NCBI RefSeq assembly: GCF_014127105.1
Contig: NZ_CP059902.1
Span: forward strand, 186,001 to 250,000
Direction: 5' to 3'
DNA from: Devosia sp. MC521
Lineage (GTDB): Bacteria; Pseudomonadota; Alphaproteobacteria; Rhizobiales; Devosiaceae
DNA length: 64,000 nucleotides
Positions 18,929 to 27,337 of this stretch are shown in pieces. The stretch's first letter is position 1; each line of letters starts with the position of its first letter. Under the pieces are notes generated by a model. The model made no database searches. It saw only the letters and a program-made list of their open reading frames with translations, and had not been told where the DNA came from. The position numbers were made by a program, and so were the translations under genes.

Positions 18929-19579
18929 CTAGGCGCGGCTTGCTTGCAAACGCATCTTCGGGCCGAACTTCGGGGCCTTCATCAGCAGCCGGCGCCCGAG
19001 CCAGGGGTAGAGTGCCGCGATCATCCCGGCATACAGGCGGAGCAGAGGGCGCACCTTGTCCGTGCTGGTGAGCAGGGCATTGAGACGCGCCATAGTGGTA
19101 GCGTCCACCGCCGCCTTGATCGACGGCAGAGTGCTGAACACCATCAGCACCAGCGGCGCCCAGTGCAGAGCGTGGCGGCTGGCCAGCAGCGGGCCGAGCC
19201 GGCGCTGCAGCTCGCGTTCGATGCTGGGACGCGAGCCAGACTGGTGGGTGATGAAGACCTCCACCTGCGCTACGAAAGCCAGCACCTTGCCGACATCGCT
19301 GGCGATGGCGCCGTCGATGCCGGGCCCGCGGATAAAGCGCGCCAGGCGCGTCCAATGTAGACCGACGGGCGCCATACCATGATCCATCGCCGCGGCCTGG
19401 CAAATGGCCTGGCGCTCGGCGCTCAGGCTGGCACTGACCTGGGCCGCGAGTTCACGGCGATACCGGCGCTCCCCTTCTGCCCTGCGCAGATTGGGGGGGC
19501 ATCATGATGACGTCGGTCCCGACCGGCGCCGCCTCCCAGATGTTGTGGATCGGCCGGTCTTTGACTGTCCGTCGTCAGA
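18929..19579 (-). pseudogene. Broken gene of unknown function, cut by the IS3 element and frameshifted
   Basis: A coding-like remnant of about 210 codons. The 5' part (with IHNIWEAAPVGTDVIMMPP) and the 3' part (LRRAEGERRYRRELAAQ, a helical charged stretch, then about 150 residues to the stop at 18929) join only if a 1-base slip is assumed at the G7 run 19493-19499 (C7 on the coding strand). The 5' end stops at the IS3-like element, so the start is lost. I do not recognise the family. The last 90 residues are helical and partly hydrophobic, and a polysaccharide-locus methyl- or glycosyltransferase is only a guess. Confidence 0.45.
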
Positions 19580-19662
19580 TGTTTTGGCTCAGATTTGCGC
19601 TTTAATTAGCGGAGAGCACTGCTCGTCGTTCGGTTGATGTTATGCGGCAAGCCTATGGTGCA

Positions 19663-20619
19663 TCAAGCGTCGATGCTGGATTGTTTTGCGCTTGATGTTT
19701 TCACGCCTTTTGATGATGGCAGGTGCTCTGCCGAAGTAGCATCTGCGGGTGTCACATTGTCGAGGCTTTCGTGATAGCGCTTATGATTGTAGTGCTCAAC
19801 GAAGGCCTCGATCTGGCTTTCGAGGTCCTCGGGCATGAAGTAGTTCTCGAGTAGAATGCGGTTCTTGAGCGTCTGGTGCCAGCGCTCGATCTTGCCCTGT
19901 GTCTGGGGATGAAGCGGCGCGCCTCGCACATGCTCCATGTCATTGGCTGCGATATAGTCGGCTAGATCCTGGGCGATGTAGCTGGGGCCATTGTCACTCA
20001 GCAAGCGCGGCCGGTGCCGCACATGCGCCTGATCACACCCTGAAGCTGCTAATGCTAAGTCCAGAGTGTCGGTGACATCCTGAGCCCGCATGGTCGTGCA
20101 CAGTTTCCAGGCAATGATGTAGCGGGAGTAATCGTCCAGCACCGTGGAGAGATACATCCAGCCCCAGCCGATGATCTTGAAATAGGTAAAATCGGTCTGC
20201 CACATCTGGTTGGGACGGCTGGTCTTGGTGTGGAACTCATTGGCCCCCTTGATCACTACGTAAGCGGGGCTGGTGATGAGATCATGGGCCTTGAGAAGCC
20301 TGTAAACGCTGGCTTCTGAGATAAAATAGCCCCTCTCATCGGTGAAGCGAACCGCCAGTTCGCGCGGGCTCAGCTCGGAGTGCTCCAGAGCCATCTCGAT
20401 GACTTGGTCTTGGATACCGGTCGGGATACGGTTCCAGACCCGGCTTGGTGCCGAGGATTGATCCTCCAGCGCCTCAGGGCCACCGTTCAAGTAGCGATCG
20501 TACCAACGATAAAAGGTTCGCCGCGGAATACCCAACCGGTCCAGCGTCTGTTTGGTGGGGAGATGCGATTGCTCAACCAGTCGGATAATCTCGAGCTTTT
20601 CTGAGGCTGGATATCTCAT
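19663..20619 (-). CDS. IS3-family transposase OrfB (DDE integrase catalytic subunit)
   Basis: Protein of 318 residues. An N-terminal helix-turn-helix (LGIPRRTFYRWYDRYLNGG) and a HTH_21-like segment (SPRELAVRFTDERGYFISEA) precede an rve integrase core: WQTDFTYFKI gives the first Asp, LLSDNGPSYIA the second, and TQGKIERWHQTLKNR the catalytic Glu. All three are present, so the enzyme may be active. It starts four bases inside the end of orfA (ATGA), which suggests coupled translation rather than a classic -1 frameshift fusion. Confidence 0.9.
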   Translation of the reverse strand: MRYPASEKLEIIRLVEQSHLPTKQTLDRLGIPRRTFYRWYDRYLNGGPEALEDQSSAPSRVWNRIPTGIQDQVIEMALEHSELSPRELAVRFTDERGYFISEASVYRLLKAHDLITSPAYVVIKGANEFHTKTSRPNQMWQTDFTYFKIIGWGWMYLSTVLDDYSRYIIAWKLCTTMRAQDVTDTLDLALAASGCDQAHVRHRPRLLSDNGPSYIAQDLADYIAANDMEHVRGAPLHPQTQGKIERWHQTLKNRILLENYFMPEDLESQIEAFVEHYNHKRYHESLDNVTPADATSAEHLPSSKGVKTSSAKQSSIDA

Positions 20620-20990
20620 TCGATATCCTCCCCATCCCCGATCATGCTTTTTTTAAGCAGGCGGTTCTCGAGCGTCAGATCCGCAACGCATTCCTTGAGC
20701 GCGCTTGCTTCCCTGCGTAAATCCCGAACCTCATCATTGGTGGCGGCACGAGTTGTGTCACCAGCCAAACGTCGCTTGCCAGCTTCCATGAACTCCTTTG
20801 ACCAAGAGTAATAGACGCTCTGGGCGATGCCTTCACGTCGGCACAGCTCAGCAATGCTGTCCTCGCCACGCAATCCGTCGAGCACGATCCGGATCTTGTC
20901 CTCGGCGGAAAAGTGTCGTCGTGTCGCGCGGCGAATGTCCTTCACAACCTGCTCTGCGGATGATTTCGTCTTCGTTGTTTTCGTCGTCAT
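20616..20990 (-). CDS. IS3-family transposase OrfA (HTH_Tnp_1 DNA-binding subunit)
   Basis: Protein of 124 residues with a helix-turn-helix (FSAEDKIRIVLDGLRGEDSI, ELCRREGIAQSVYYSWSKEF) followed by a C-terminal coiled coil or leucine zipper (RREASALKECVADLTLENRL), the standard OrfA layout. It binds the IS ends and pairs with OrfB. It lies near the right end of the element. Confidence 0.88.
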   Translation of the reverse strand: MTTKTTKTKSSAEQVVKDIRRATRRHFSAEDKIRIVLDGLRGEDSIAELCRREGIAQSVYYSWSKEFMEAGKRRLAGDTTRAATNDEVRDLRREASALKECVADLTLENRLLKKSMIGDGEDIE

Positions 20991-21056
20991 TCTGGGTCTT
21001 TCGTCACTCAGACGAGACCAGAACTCTCCTCAAATCGCAAACCCATTTCTGAGACA

Positions 21057-21894
21057 CAGGTGCTGATGCCGAACAATGCGATGACTGTCCGCGCCAAACT
21101 GCAATGCGACGTGTTTCGAACACGATTGCGCGGAGCTGGCGGTATTTTGGCAAGCAGCCAGTAAGTCGCCCGAAAATAGGCGAAGACGACTGTCAGGTCG
21201 ACAGAACTCGCTATTCTCTTGCGACAGGTCAAGCAAGTCGTCCGGGCGGTGACGGGCGCACCGGTGTCGAACAGCCGACCCAAGGTCTGATGGTCCATCG
21301 TCGACGGTTGGTGGGTATGGAGTGTACGGATTTTCGGTCTGACCGATTGTGCCATCACATTGTTGCAACGCTCCTGTAGGTGATCGAGTGCCGTGCCTTA
21401 GTGATAGGCATGGCCGCTGGGCATGCCAGCTCGCTTAATGAACCTAGTTTGGCGAGACTGTTCTTGCAGCCTGTTGCTGAAAAGGGTTTTGCATACAGGC
21501 CTACGAGTGGTGCGTGTGCACGAAAGATTGCGCGCACCGAGAACTTGCAGCGCTGCTCGGCAAGCTGCGGCCACATCTGTTCTGGATGTTTATATGACGT
21601 TTTTCTTGGTCGCCTAAGCTTTCAGTACCAAGTCGCGAGAATTGGTCGGCCCTGATTCTAGATTCTATTTATTATGAGTGCCGTAATTACGCATTTCGTA
21701 TGGGCGCGTGTGCATGATTGGCAGTGGATGTCGTTTGGCTTGTTGTTTTGTCATTTAGGCGCCCATGTCCATGCGGATTTATGCATCGGCAGATCTTACT
21801 GGATGTTGCCTAAACGCACCTAAGTTCAGTAAGTTATTCTGACCGACTAACTTTAGACTCTCCTTTTACTTGCTTACTATTTCGTTCTGTCTAA
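21057..21894. other. Gene-free region upstream of the giant curlin gene
   Basis: No open frame here shows a recognisable family or good binding site. Composition turns A/T-rich after about 21600, as expected for a long leader or promoter region. The first half may be leftover DNA from the IS3 insertion or an older rearrangement. Confidence 0.45.
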
Positions 21895-21895
21895 G

Positions 21896-21910
21896 TTAAC
21901 GCCCTGTTAA
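21896..21910 (+). promoter_or_regulatory. CtrA-like box (TTAA-N7-TTAA) upstream of the giant curlin gene
   Basis: The bases TTAACGCCCTGTTAACC start here and match the alphaproteobacterial CtrA consensus TTAA-N7-TTAA exactly. The two copies of GTTAAC also form a dyad. The box lies 75-89 bases before the ATG at 21985, a position suited to regulating transcription. CtrA binding is inferred from the motif alone. Confidence 0.55.
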
Positions 21911-21984
21911 CCGCGAACTAGCGGCAGCGGTAATCGGGGGATTGCCTTCCACCCTGGGACGAAGTGGAGGCAAGGAGAGAGACA

Positions 21985-24900
21985 ATGAATCGCTATGCAT
22001 TAATGGCTGGCGTGGCAGTCGTTGCCTTGGGCGCAACCGGTGCTCTGGCGCAGGACGCTACGTCCAACAACGCTTTCGTCGCGCAACGCGACTTTAGTAA
22101 CTTTGCCTACCTTGCGCAGGTCGCACTGAATAATGCCGAGGGCAACGACGGCTTTGTGTATCAATATGGTACTCGTAACGTTTTCATGCCGCTGACGAGT
22201 AGTAACCTCTCTGAGCCCGGTGTGGCGCAGGATGGCAGCAACACCCTCGGTGTGATGCAGTTCGGCCACGAAAACTTCATCGGTGGTAACTTCATTCAGC
22301 AAGGCTCCGATCAGGTCGCGGGTCTGGCCCAGTTTGGCAACCGCAATTTCGTCGGCAACTTCGTTCAGGCGGGCTCAGGTCCTCAACGGGCCTCAATTTT
22401 TCAGGGTGGCCACGCCAATGCTGCGAGCAGTACGCAAATCGGCGGTGCTAACAACGACGCTGGCATCTTGCAGGTCAACGGCAATAACAACGCTTTAGGC
22501 AATATTGCATTCAACACCCAAATCGACGCCAATGGCTCCAATGCGGGCATAATGCAGGGCGGCTCGAAGAACCTTGCACTCAACGCGCAGATTGACACGG
22601 TTAACAGCGACGCGATGGTGTTGCAGCTCGGCTCGGACAATCTGGGAGTGAATAGCCAAAAGGTCTCCGACGTCTACCCGGTCGTGGATAGTGAGGCGTC
22701 TATCCTACAAGTTGGCAGTGAAAATAAAGCGTTTAACTTACAAGCCGGTGCTGCCAATAGCGAAGCGTCAATCGCGCAGTTTGGCGTAGACAATAAGGCC
22801 ACAAACTCCCAAACGGCGCCCACTGATGCAGTGGCCACCATTGTTCAACTTGGACGCGGCAACGACGCGACCAATACGCAAGTGAGAGGTGGCTATACTG
22901 GGCACGGCAACGAGGCTTCAATCTTCCAGGCCGGTGTCGAAAATGTCGCCCAAAATAATCAGACAGACGGTGCGCCAAATCAGGCTGCCATAGCGCAGCT
23001 GGGCGTTCGGAATGAAGCTATCAACACCCAGGCGGACGGTGGTGCCGATAGCGCAGAAATTTTCCAGGCAGGCCTGGGCAATATCGCCTCCAATAGCCAG
23101 AATTCGGGCTACAATCCGGCTGGTCCGCTGAGCGGTGGACCTGGCTCTCAAAACTCCGCCAATATTCTCCAGCTGGGCGTCGAGAACGAGGCGCACAACA
23201 CACAGGCTGGTGGGACAAAAAATCTTGCAAATGCTGCACAATTCGGCAGCGAAAACTACGCCTCCAACTCGCAGGTCGGCGGCAGCACCAGCGCTGGCAA
23301 CATTCTGCAGGTCGGCGCTGACAACGACGCGGAAAATTGGCAGCAACAGGTCTTCTACTCAAATGCCAGTATTGCTCAGCTCGGCATTGAAAACACTGCT
23401 AAAAATATTCAGGACGATGGCTCAAACTTGGACGCATCCGTGTTCCAGGCGGGCGCATTCAACACGGCTGAAAACAAGCAGGTCGGCACGTTCCACGGTG
23501 GAGATTACAACGCTGGAAGCGAAGCAAGCATCACTCAGCTTGGCATTGGCAATCGGGCCAAGAACACACAGGACGATACTGTTGATCAGCTAAGCAACAT
23601 CTCTCAGTTTGGTGTGGCCAACACGGCTGATAACCGGTCTGAGTGCGGGACCAATATTACAAAGGATATCACGCAAATCGGTGTCGGGAACGACGCGGCC
23701 AACTACTCTTTGCAGGGCGGACGTAGCGATCCAGACAAACGAAACACCGCTGACATCACTCAAATTGGTGCGTTTAATACCGCCGATAACGTTCAGCGGG
23801 ACGAATTTGGCAGTGAGGCTTCTATTGCCCAGTTTGGTGCATTTAACACGGCGATCAACACACAAGACGGCGACAACGAGCCCACGAACAACACGGCGGC
23901 AACTTTGCAGATTGGCGTTGGCAACAGCGGCACCAACGCGCAAACCGGTGTTGAGAACAGTGTTGCGACTATTGCTCAGATCGGTCTGGGCAATACGGGC
24001 CGGAATACCCAGGACGCCAACTCGACCGAGGCAACCGCAACTATTCTGCAGGTTGGCGCTTCTAACAACGGAACAAACTCGCAGAATAATGTCGATCCGA
24101 CCTCCGCGACCATTGCCCAGTTCGGTTTCAGCAATGCGGCCTTGAACGCTCAAAGCAATGTCAACGACACCGATGCGTCCATTCTACAGGTCGGTGCCAA
24201 CAATTTTGCCGTCAACAATCAGCAGAATGTCGGAGCCGAAGTTGAAGGCCTTGATGCGTCGATCATCCAGCTTGGCCTCGACAATTTTGCCGCGAATAGT
24301 CAGGTCTCGGCAGAAGGAGCATCAGCGTCGGTGCTTCAAGCTGGAGCCGGCAACTTCGCTGGCAACTTCCAGGAAGGCGCGAACCTCGAAGCCGGGATTC
24401 TTCAGGTTGGTGTCTCGAACTTTGCTGGCAATTTGCAGACGTCTAACGATGTAGAAGCCAATATTGCTCAGTTCGGTGAGATGAATGTCGCTGGCAATAC
24501 ACAGAACGACGCGGCAGGCAGTTCGGCGGGCATCCTGCAGGTTGGTTCCTCTAACTGGGGCTTCAACAGTCAGGACGATGTCAGCGACGCTACCGGCCTG
24601 ATCGCCCAGTTCGGCGTGGGCAACTTCGCCAGTAATCTCCAGCAGTACGAGAGCTCGGGTGTTCTCGCAGGCATCGTTCAGGTTGGTAACGGCAACCGCG
24701 CATTCAACGTCCAGGGTGAAGAGCAACATGTTTCGTACACCCTACGGGAGGGGGTGGTTTCAACCGGGAATATCCGTTGGACCGATTGGAAGGGTGAAGT
24801 AGCATACGAGTTCGTTGCAGCGGGTACCGACAGCGCTCCTGCTGTATCGTCCGCGGCTGCTGCCTTTCAGGTCGGCAATCAAAATTTGGCAGTAAACTCA

Positions 24901-25884
24901 CAGACAGGAAAGGTTATCGTTGCTGAAGGAATGCAGGTCACGGCTGACACCGAAGTTGTGATCCGTCGCCGGGATAACGGGCAAGTTGTGAACAGGTCCA
25001 CCTTGAGCAATGGCAGCAAGGTTGCGTATGATGTAGCGAAGGGCGTTTTGGGGCTGGGTGTCAACGCGGTTGTTTCTCCTCTTCTCCTCGTTGCCAATGC
25101 GGTGGCCGAGAGTACGCCTGCGTTTGTAATCCCCACTGCCGCTTCTGCTGCCGGTATTGTTCAAATCGGCGATGAGAACTTCGCCGTTAACTCTCAGACC
25201 GGCGCCACAGCCTCGCTCGCTCTGGACGTCCAGGTCGGCGACGGCAATTTTGGCATGGTTTCCCAAGAGCTGACCGTCGGCACCATTGGTGCCAATGTGC
25301 AGTTTGGTGACGACAACGGTGCCATCGTTCGTCAGGACGCAGCTCTTGCCTCCGCTGCTGGCAACATCCAGGTCGGCGACGGCAACTTCGCTCTGACCAG
25401 CCAAACCGGCAATCTTGATCTGACCGAGGTTAGGAGCCTTGAAGATCTGGCTGATCTAACCATTGTCGCCGGGAACCTCGCCCTCACCGCTCAGATCGGC
25501 AACGAAAACTTTGCCGTGACGACCCAGACGGCGTCGTTCAGCACTGCAGTGACCATCCAGGCTGGCAATGAAAACTGGGCCGTTACGTCACAGTCTAGCG
25601 AAGGCAACAACTCGCTGATCGTCCAGGCGGCCAATAACTCTGGGGCACTGATCCTCCAGGGTGGCACAGGGGGGCACGCGTCCAATGTTGCCCAGTTCGG
25701 CGACTACTCGAACGCCTGGATTGTACAGGGTGGCGAGAGCAACGCGTCGAGCGTGATCCAGAACGGCACGGGTGCTGGTTCGGCTCGTAACCATGCCTTC
25801 GTTGCTCAGTCGGGAATGAACAACAATTCGCTCATCCTCCAGGCTGGTCGCGGCAACATGGCAGCCGTTGTCCAGTCGAACTAA
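21985..25884 (+). CDS. Giant secreted curlin-repeat protein (CsgA-like functional amyloid)
   Basis: Predicted secreted protein of 1,299 residues. It has a signal peptide (MNRYALMAGVAVVALGATG, cleavage after ALA). From about residue 40 to the end it is built of about 50 curlin-type repeats of roughly 20-28 residues, each with a core like I-x-Q-[FLVIA]-G-x2-N-x-A-x-N-x-Q (for example ILQVGSENKAFNLQ and IAQFGVDNKATNSQ). Curlin repeats stack as cross-beta amyloid at the cell surface. E. coli CsgA has five repeats in about 150 residues, so this is an order of magnitude larger. Two non-repeat inserts interrupt the array near residues 910-955 and 975-1050, the second with a hydrophobic stretch. The ATG at 21985 has AAGGAGAG upstream. 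A GTG at 21964 would add seven residues before the signal peptide. A csgH-like gene follows by 52 bases. Confidence 0.9.
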   Translation: MNRYALMAGVAVVALGATGALAQDATSNNAFVAQRDFSNFAYLAQVALNNAEGNDGFVYQYGTRNVFMPLTSSNLSEPGVAQDGSNTLGVMQFGHENFIGGNFIQQGSDQVAGLAQFGNRNFVGNFVQAGSGPQRASIFQGGHANAASSTQIGGANNDAGILQVNGNNNALGNIAFNTQIDANGSNAGIMQGGSKNLALNAQIDTVNSDAMVLQLGSDNLGVNSQKVSDVYPVVDSEASILQVGSENKAFNLQAGAANSEASIAQFGVDNKATNSQTAPTDAVATIVQLGRGNDATNTQVRGGYTGHGNEASIFQAGVENVAQNNQTDGAPNQAAIAQLGVRNEAINTQADGGADSAEIFQAGLGNIASNSQNSGYNPAGPLSGGPGSQNSANILQLGVENEAHNTQAGGTKNLANAAQFGSENYASNSQVGGSTSAGNILQVGADNDAENWQQQVFYSNASIAQLGIENTAKNIQDDGSNLDASVFQAGAFNTAENKQVGTFHGGDYNAGSEASITQLGIGNRAKNTQDDTVDQLSNISQFGVANTADNRSECGTNITKDITQIGVGNDAANYSLQGGRSDPDKRNTADITQIGAFNTADNVQRDEFGSEASIAQFGAFNTAINTQDGDNEPTNNTAATLQIGVGNSGTNAQTGVENSVATIAQIGLGNTGRNTQDANSTEATATILQVGASNNGTNSQNNVDPTSATIAQFGFSNAALNAQSNVNDTDASILQVGANNFAVNNQQNVGAEVEGLDASIIQLGLDNFAANSQVSAEGASASVLQAGAGNFAGNFQEGANLEAGILQVGVSNFAGNLQTSNDVEANIAQFGEMNVAGNTQNDAAGSSAGILQVGSSNWGFNSQDDVSDATGLIAQFGVGNFASNLQQYESSGVLAGIVQVGNGNRAFNVQGEEQHVSYTLREGVVSTGNIRWTDWKGEVAYEFVAAGTDSAPAVSSAAAAFQVGNQNLAVNSQTGKVIVAEGMQVTADTEVVIRRRDNGQVVNRSTLSNGSKVAYDVAKGVLGLGVNAVVSPLLLVANAVAESTPAFVIPTAASAAGIVQIGDENFAVNSQTGATASLALDVQVGDGNFGMVSQELTVGTIGANVQFGDDNGAIVRQDAALASAAGNIQVGDGNFALTSQTGNLDLTEVRSLEDLADLTIVAGNLALTAQIGNENFAVTTQTASFSTAVTIQAGNENWAVTSQSSEGNNSLIVQAANNSGALILQGGTGGHASNVAQFGDYSNAWIVQGGESNASSVIQNGTGAGSARNHAFVAQSGMNNNSLILQAGRGNMAAVVQSN

Positions 25885-25936
25885 CCGAACTTCTGCGGGG
25901 CGTCGCTTCGGCGCCCCGTACACTTCGGAGGACGCA

Positions 25937-26341
25937 ATGTGCGGCCTTGCCCTCGTTCTCCTGACAATCCTCGTTTCCACCAGCACAAGCGAAGCTTCGA
26001 TGAGTGACCGCATCATAGAAGGTGACATCCTCGACCCGCGCATCTCCGCATGTGGCGTGGCGGTAAATCTCGGCTCCATGGCCTCCTTGAGGTCATTCAT
26101 CGAAACCTCGTCGGCGCTGTCCGGCACAGTGCGGCTTAGGATTGCGAAACGCTCGGCCAGTGGCGCCAGCCAGACAAGCCAGAGCTGGGGTTTCTCCAGC
26201 GGCACACTCGGCACGTCCCGGGTCGACGTCGATCTGCCAGCTCGCTTGTTCCTGCAACTCGATGTCGCCGACAGCGCTGGGCACAGCCTGTGCCGTCTCG
26301 AGCAGGAATTGGTGCTCGACATGAATTCCATGCCTGCCTGA
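25937..26341 (+). CDS. csgH: CsgH-like curli chaperone/assembly inhibitor
   Basis: Small secreted protein of 134 residues. A signal peptide (CGLALVLLTILVSTSTSEAS) is followed by one predicted beta-sandwich domain. The segment VRLRIAKRSASGASQTSQSW and the following GFSSG, then LFLQLDVADSAGHSLCRLE, match my recollection of alphaproteobacterial CsgH, which keeps curlin subunits from polymerising in the periplasm. Two cysteines (SACGV and SLCRL) could form a disulfide. The ATG at 25937 has CGGAGGAC just upstream. Its place between two curlin-repeat genes supports the call, which rests on pattern similarity rather than a search. Confidence 0.75.
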   Translation: MCGLALVLLTILVSTSTSEASMSDRIIEGDILDPRISACGVAVNLGSMASLRSFIETSSALSGTVRLRIAKRSASGASQTSQSWGFSSGTLGTSRVDVDLPARLFLQLDVADSAGHSLCRLEQELVLDMNSMPA

Positions 26342-26355
26342 CACCAAGAATGGGG

Positions 26356-27000
26356 ATGAAAACCATGGTGAAAAAAATTCTGCGTACGCTAGGCGGTGCT
26401 GCCCTGATGACGAGCGTTGCGCTTGTTGCGGTTCAGGCCGAACCGCTGACGACAGCGGCTATCGTTGGAATGCCTAACGGGATCTATCCCGAAGGCAGCC
26501 AGTATCTAAGTACTGACCCTTCGGTCATCGGTCCTCTCCTTCTTCCAGTCCAGGCTCTTCGCCCGGACACTGTCGGGTCAACGACCATGATTTCCCAAAT
26601 TGGCGAAAACAACTTTGCCAATGCCGCGATTGCTGGCGCCAACAATGCGGCGATCATCGCTCAGTCAGGGAGCAATAACCGCGCAATACAGGCCATTCAG
26701 GGCTCGAACTCGGCCATGTTGCTGGTGCAGTCGGGCAGCGGCAACAACGTGCTGCAGGCGAGCGTGGGTACCAACAATACCCAGTTACTTGGCGTCAGCG
26801 GTACACGAAACGACGTGGCGTTCCTCCAAGTTGGCGATGATCTCGGTGGCGCAATGTCCGTCGGCGGCCAGAATTCAGCGGTCGTCGCGCTGCAGGCTGG
26901 CGGCCACAACTACATGATGCCAACCGGCATTAATGGTCTGAAAAATCAGGTGGTCGTGATCGTTCCCGGCCGCATGTACGTCTTTAACAAGCCAAATTAG
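26356..27000 (+). CDS. CsgB-like minor curlin (nucleator-like)
   Basis: Secreted protein of about 214 residues. After the signal peptide (ending near AVQA) comes a segment of about 60 residues without repeats, then about six curlin-type repeats (MISQIGENNFANAAIAG, IIAQSGSNNRAIQAIQ, LLVQSGSGNNVLQASV and others), ending in a basic, hydrophobic tail (VVVIVPGRMYVFNKPN). A short repeat array with a divergent end resembles CsgB, which anchors and nucleates CsgA fibres. Whether it nucleates here is inferred. The start may be ATG 26356 or ATG 26365; the latter has GGGGA at better spacing. It ends 17 bases before the csgF-like gene. Confidence 0.75.
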   Translation: MKTMVKKILRTLGGAALMTSVALVAVQAEPLTTAAIVGMPNGIYPEGSQYLSTDPSVIGPLLLPVQALRPDTVGSTTMISQIGENNFANAAIAGANNAAIIAQSGSNNRAIQAIQGSNSAMLLVQSGSGNNVLQASVGTNNTQLLGVSGTRNDVAFLQVGDDLGGAMSVGGQNSAVVALQAGGHNYMMPTGINGLKNQVVVIVPGRMYVFNKPN

Positions 27001-27017
27001 TGTTCAGGAGTTCAATC

Positions 27018-27263
27018 ATGTCGCGACTGATCAAAACAATCGGTCTTGCTGCAATGGTCGCGCTGGTCGCGACGCAATATTCCGCTGCTTCACAATTGAT
27101 CTATCGACCAATAAATCCCTCGCTTGGGGGAGATCCCATTAATGGGAACTGGCTGCTTGCTTACGGTCAGGGCCAGCGCAAAGGTGGCAGCGATAGCCCT
27201 GGGTTCTCAATCGATTTTCCGGATTTTGGTGACCTAGGTCAGGATTGGTGTCACAGATCCTGA
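27018..27263 (+). CDS. csgF: Short CsgF-like curli secretion factor
   Basis: Secreted protein of only 81 residues. After a signal peptide ending near YSAAS it reads QLIYRPINPSLGGDPINGNW and then LLAYGQGQ, the N-terminal signature of CsgF (E. coli: NPNFGGNPNNGAFLL then AQAQN). This segment inserts into the CsgG pore. CsgF is normally about 130-140 residues; the rest of the domain is missing and replaced by a short acidic tail. Removing one base near 27244-27247 would give another ending (GVTDPDVLPPADQVGQ, stop near 27298), so a frameshift or sequencing error at the tail is possible. The ATG at 27018 has CAGGAG nine bases upstream. Confidence 0.72.
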   Translation: MSRLIKTIGLAAMVALVATQYSAASQLIYRPINPSLGGDPINGNWLLAYGQGQRKGGSDSPGFSIDFPDFGDLGQDWCHRS

Positions 27264-27308
27264 CGTGCTGCCGCCGGCCGATCAGGTCGGTCAGTAGCTC
27301 CAGTGTAG

Positions 27309-27335
27309 TGGTGGTGTCCTTCGCGGACGCCACCA
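27309..27335. terminator. Shared hairpin between convergent csgF-like and curlin genes
   Basis: TGGTGGTGTCC, loop TTCGC, GGACGCCACCA: an 11-bp stem with one mismatch or G-T pair, lying between the stops at 27263 and 27338. There is no clear T run, so it may work as a bidirectional but weak terminator or an mRNA 3' stabiliser. Confidence 0.5.
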
Positions 27336-27337
27336 TG

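Larger units (their letters stand above)
19580..21056 (-). mobile_element. IS3-family insertion sequence, about 1.5 kb
   Basis: It contains an IS3-type orfA/orfB pair on the minus strand. The ends are judged from imperfect inverted repeats: TGTTTTGGCTCAGATTTGCG at the left and the reverse complement of the bases ending TTCTGAGACA at the right, both starting TGT and sharing a TTTGCG core and a GGAGAG block. The exact borders are uncertain by about 15 bases and I could not confirm a target duplication. Confidence 0.75.

Noticed and set aside
18474..19403. 309-codon open frame on the minus strand
   Set aside because: Arg/Ala/Gly-rich shadow of G/C-rich DNA that overlaps the more convincing decayed gene in another frame.
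20616..20619. Programmed -1 frameshift between orfA and orfB of the IS3 element
   Set aside because: I see an ATGA overlap and no clear slippery A run before it, so coupled starts are the simpler reading.
22000..25884. Regular repeats suggesting a CRISPR or satellite array
   Set aside because: The repeats are at protein level, in frame, of variable length and differ at the DNA level; they are curlin units.
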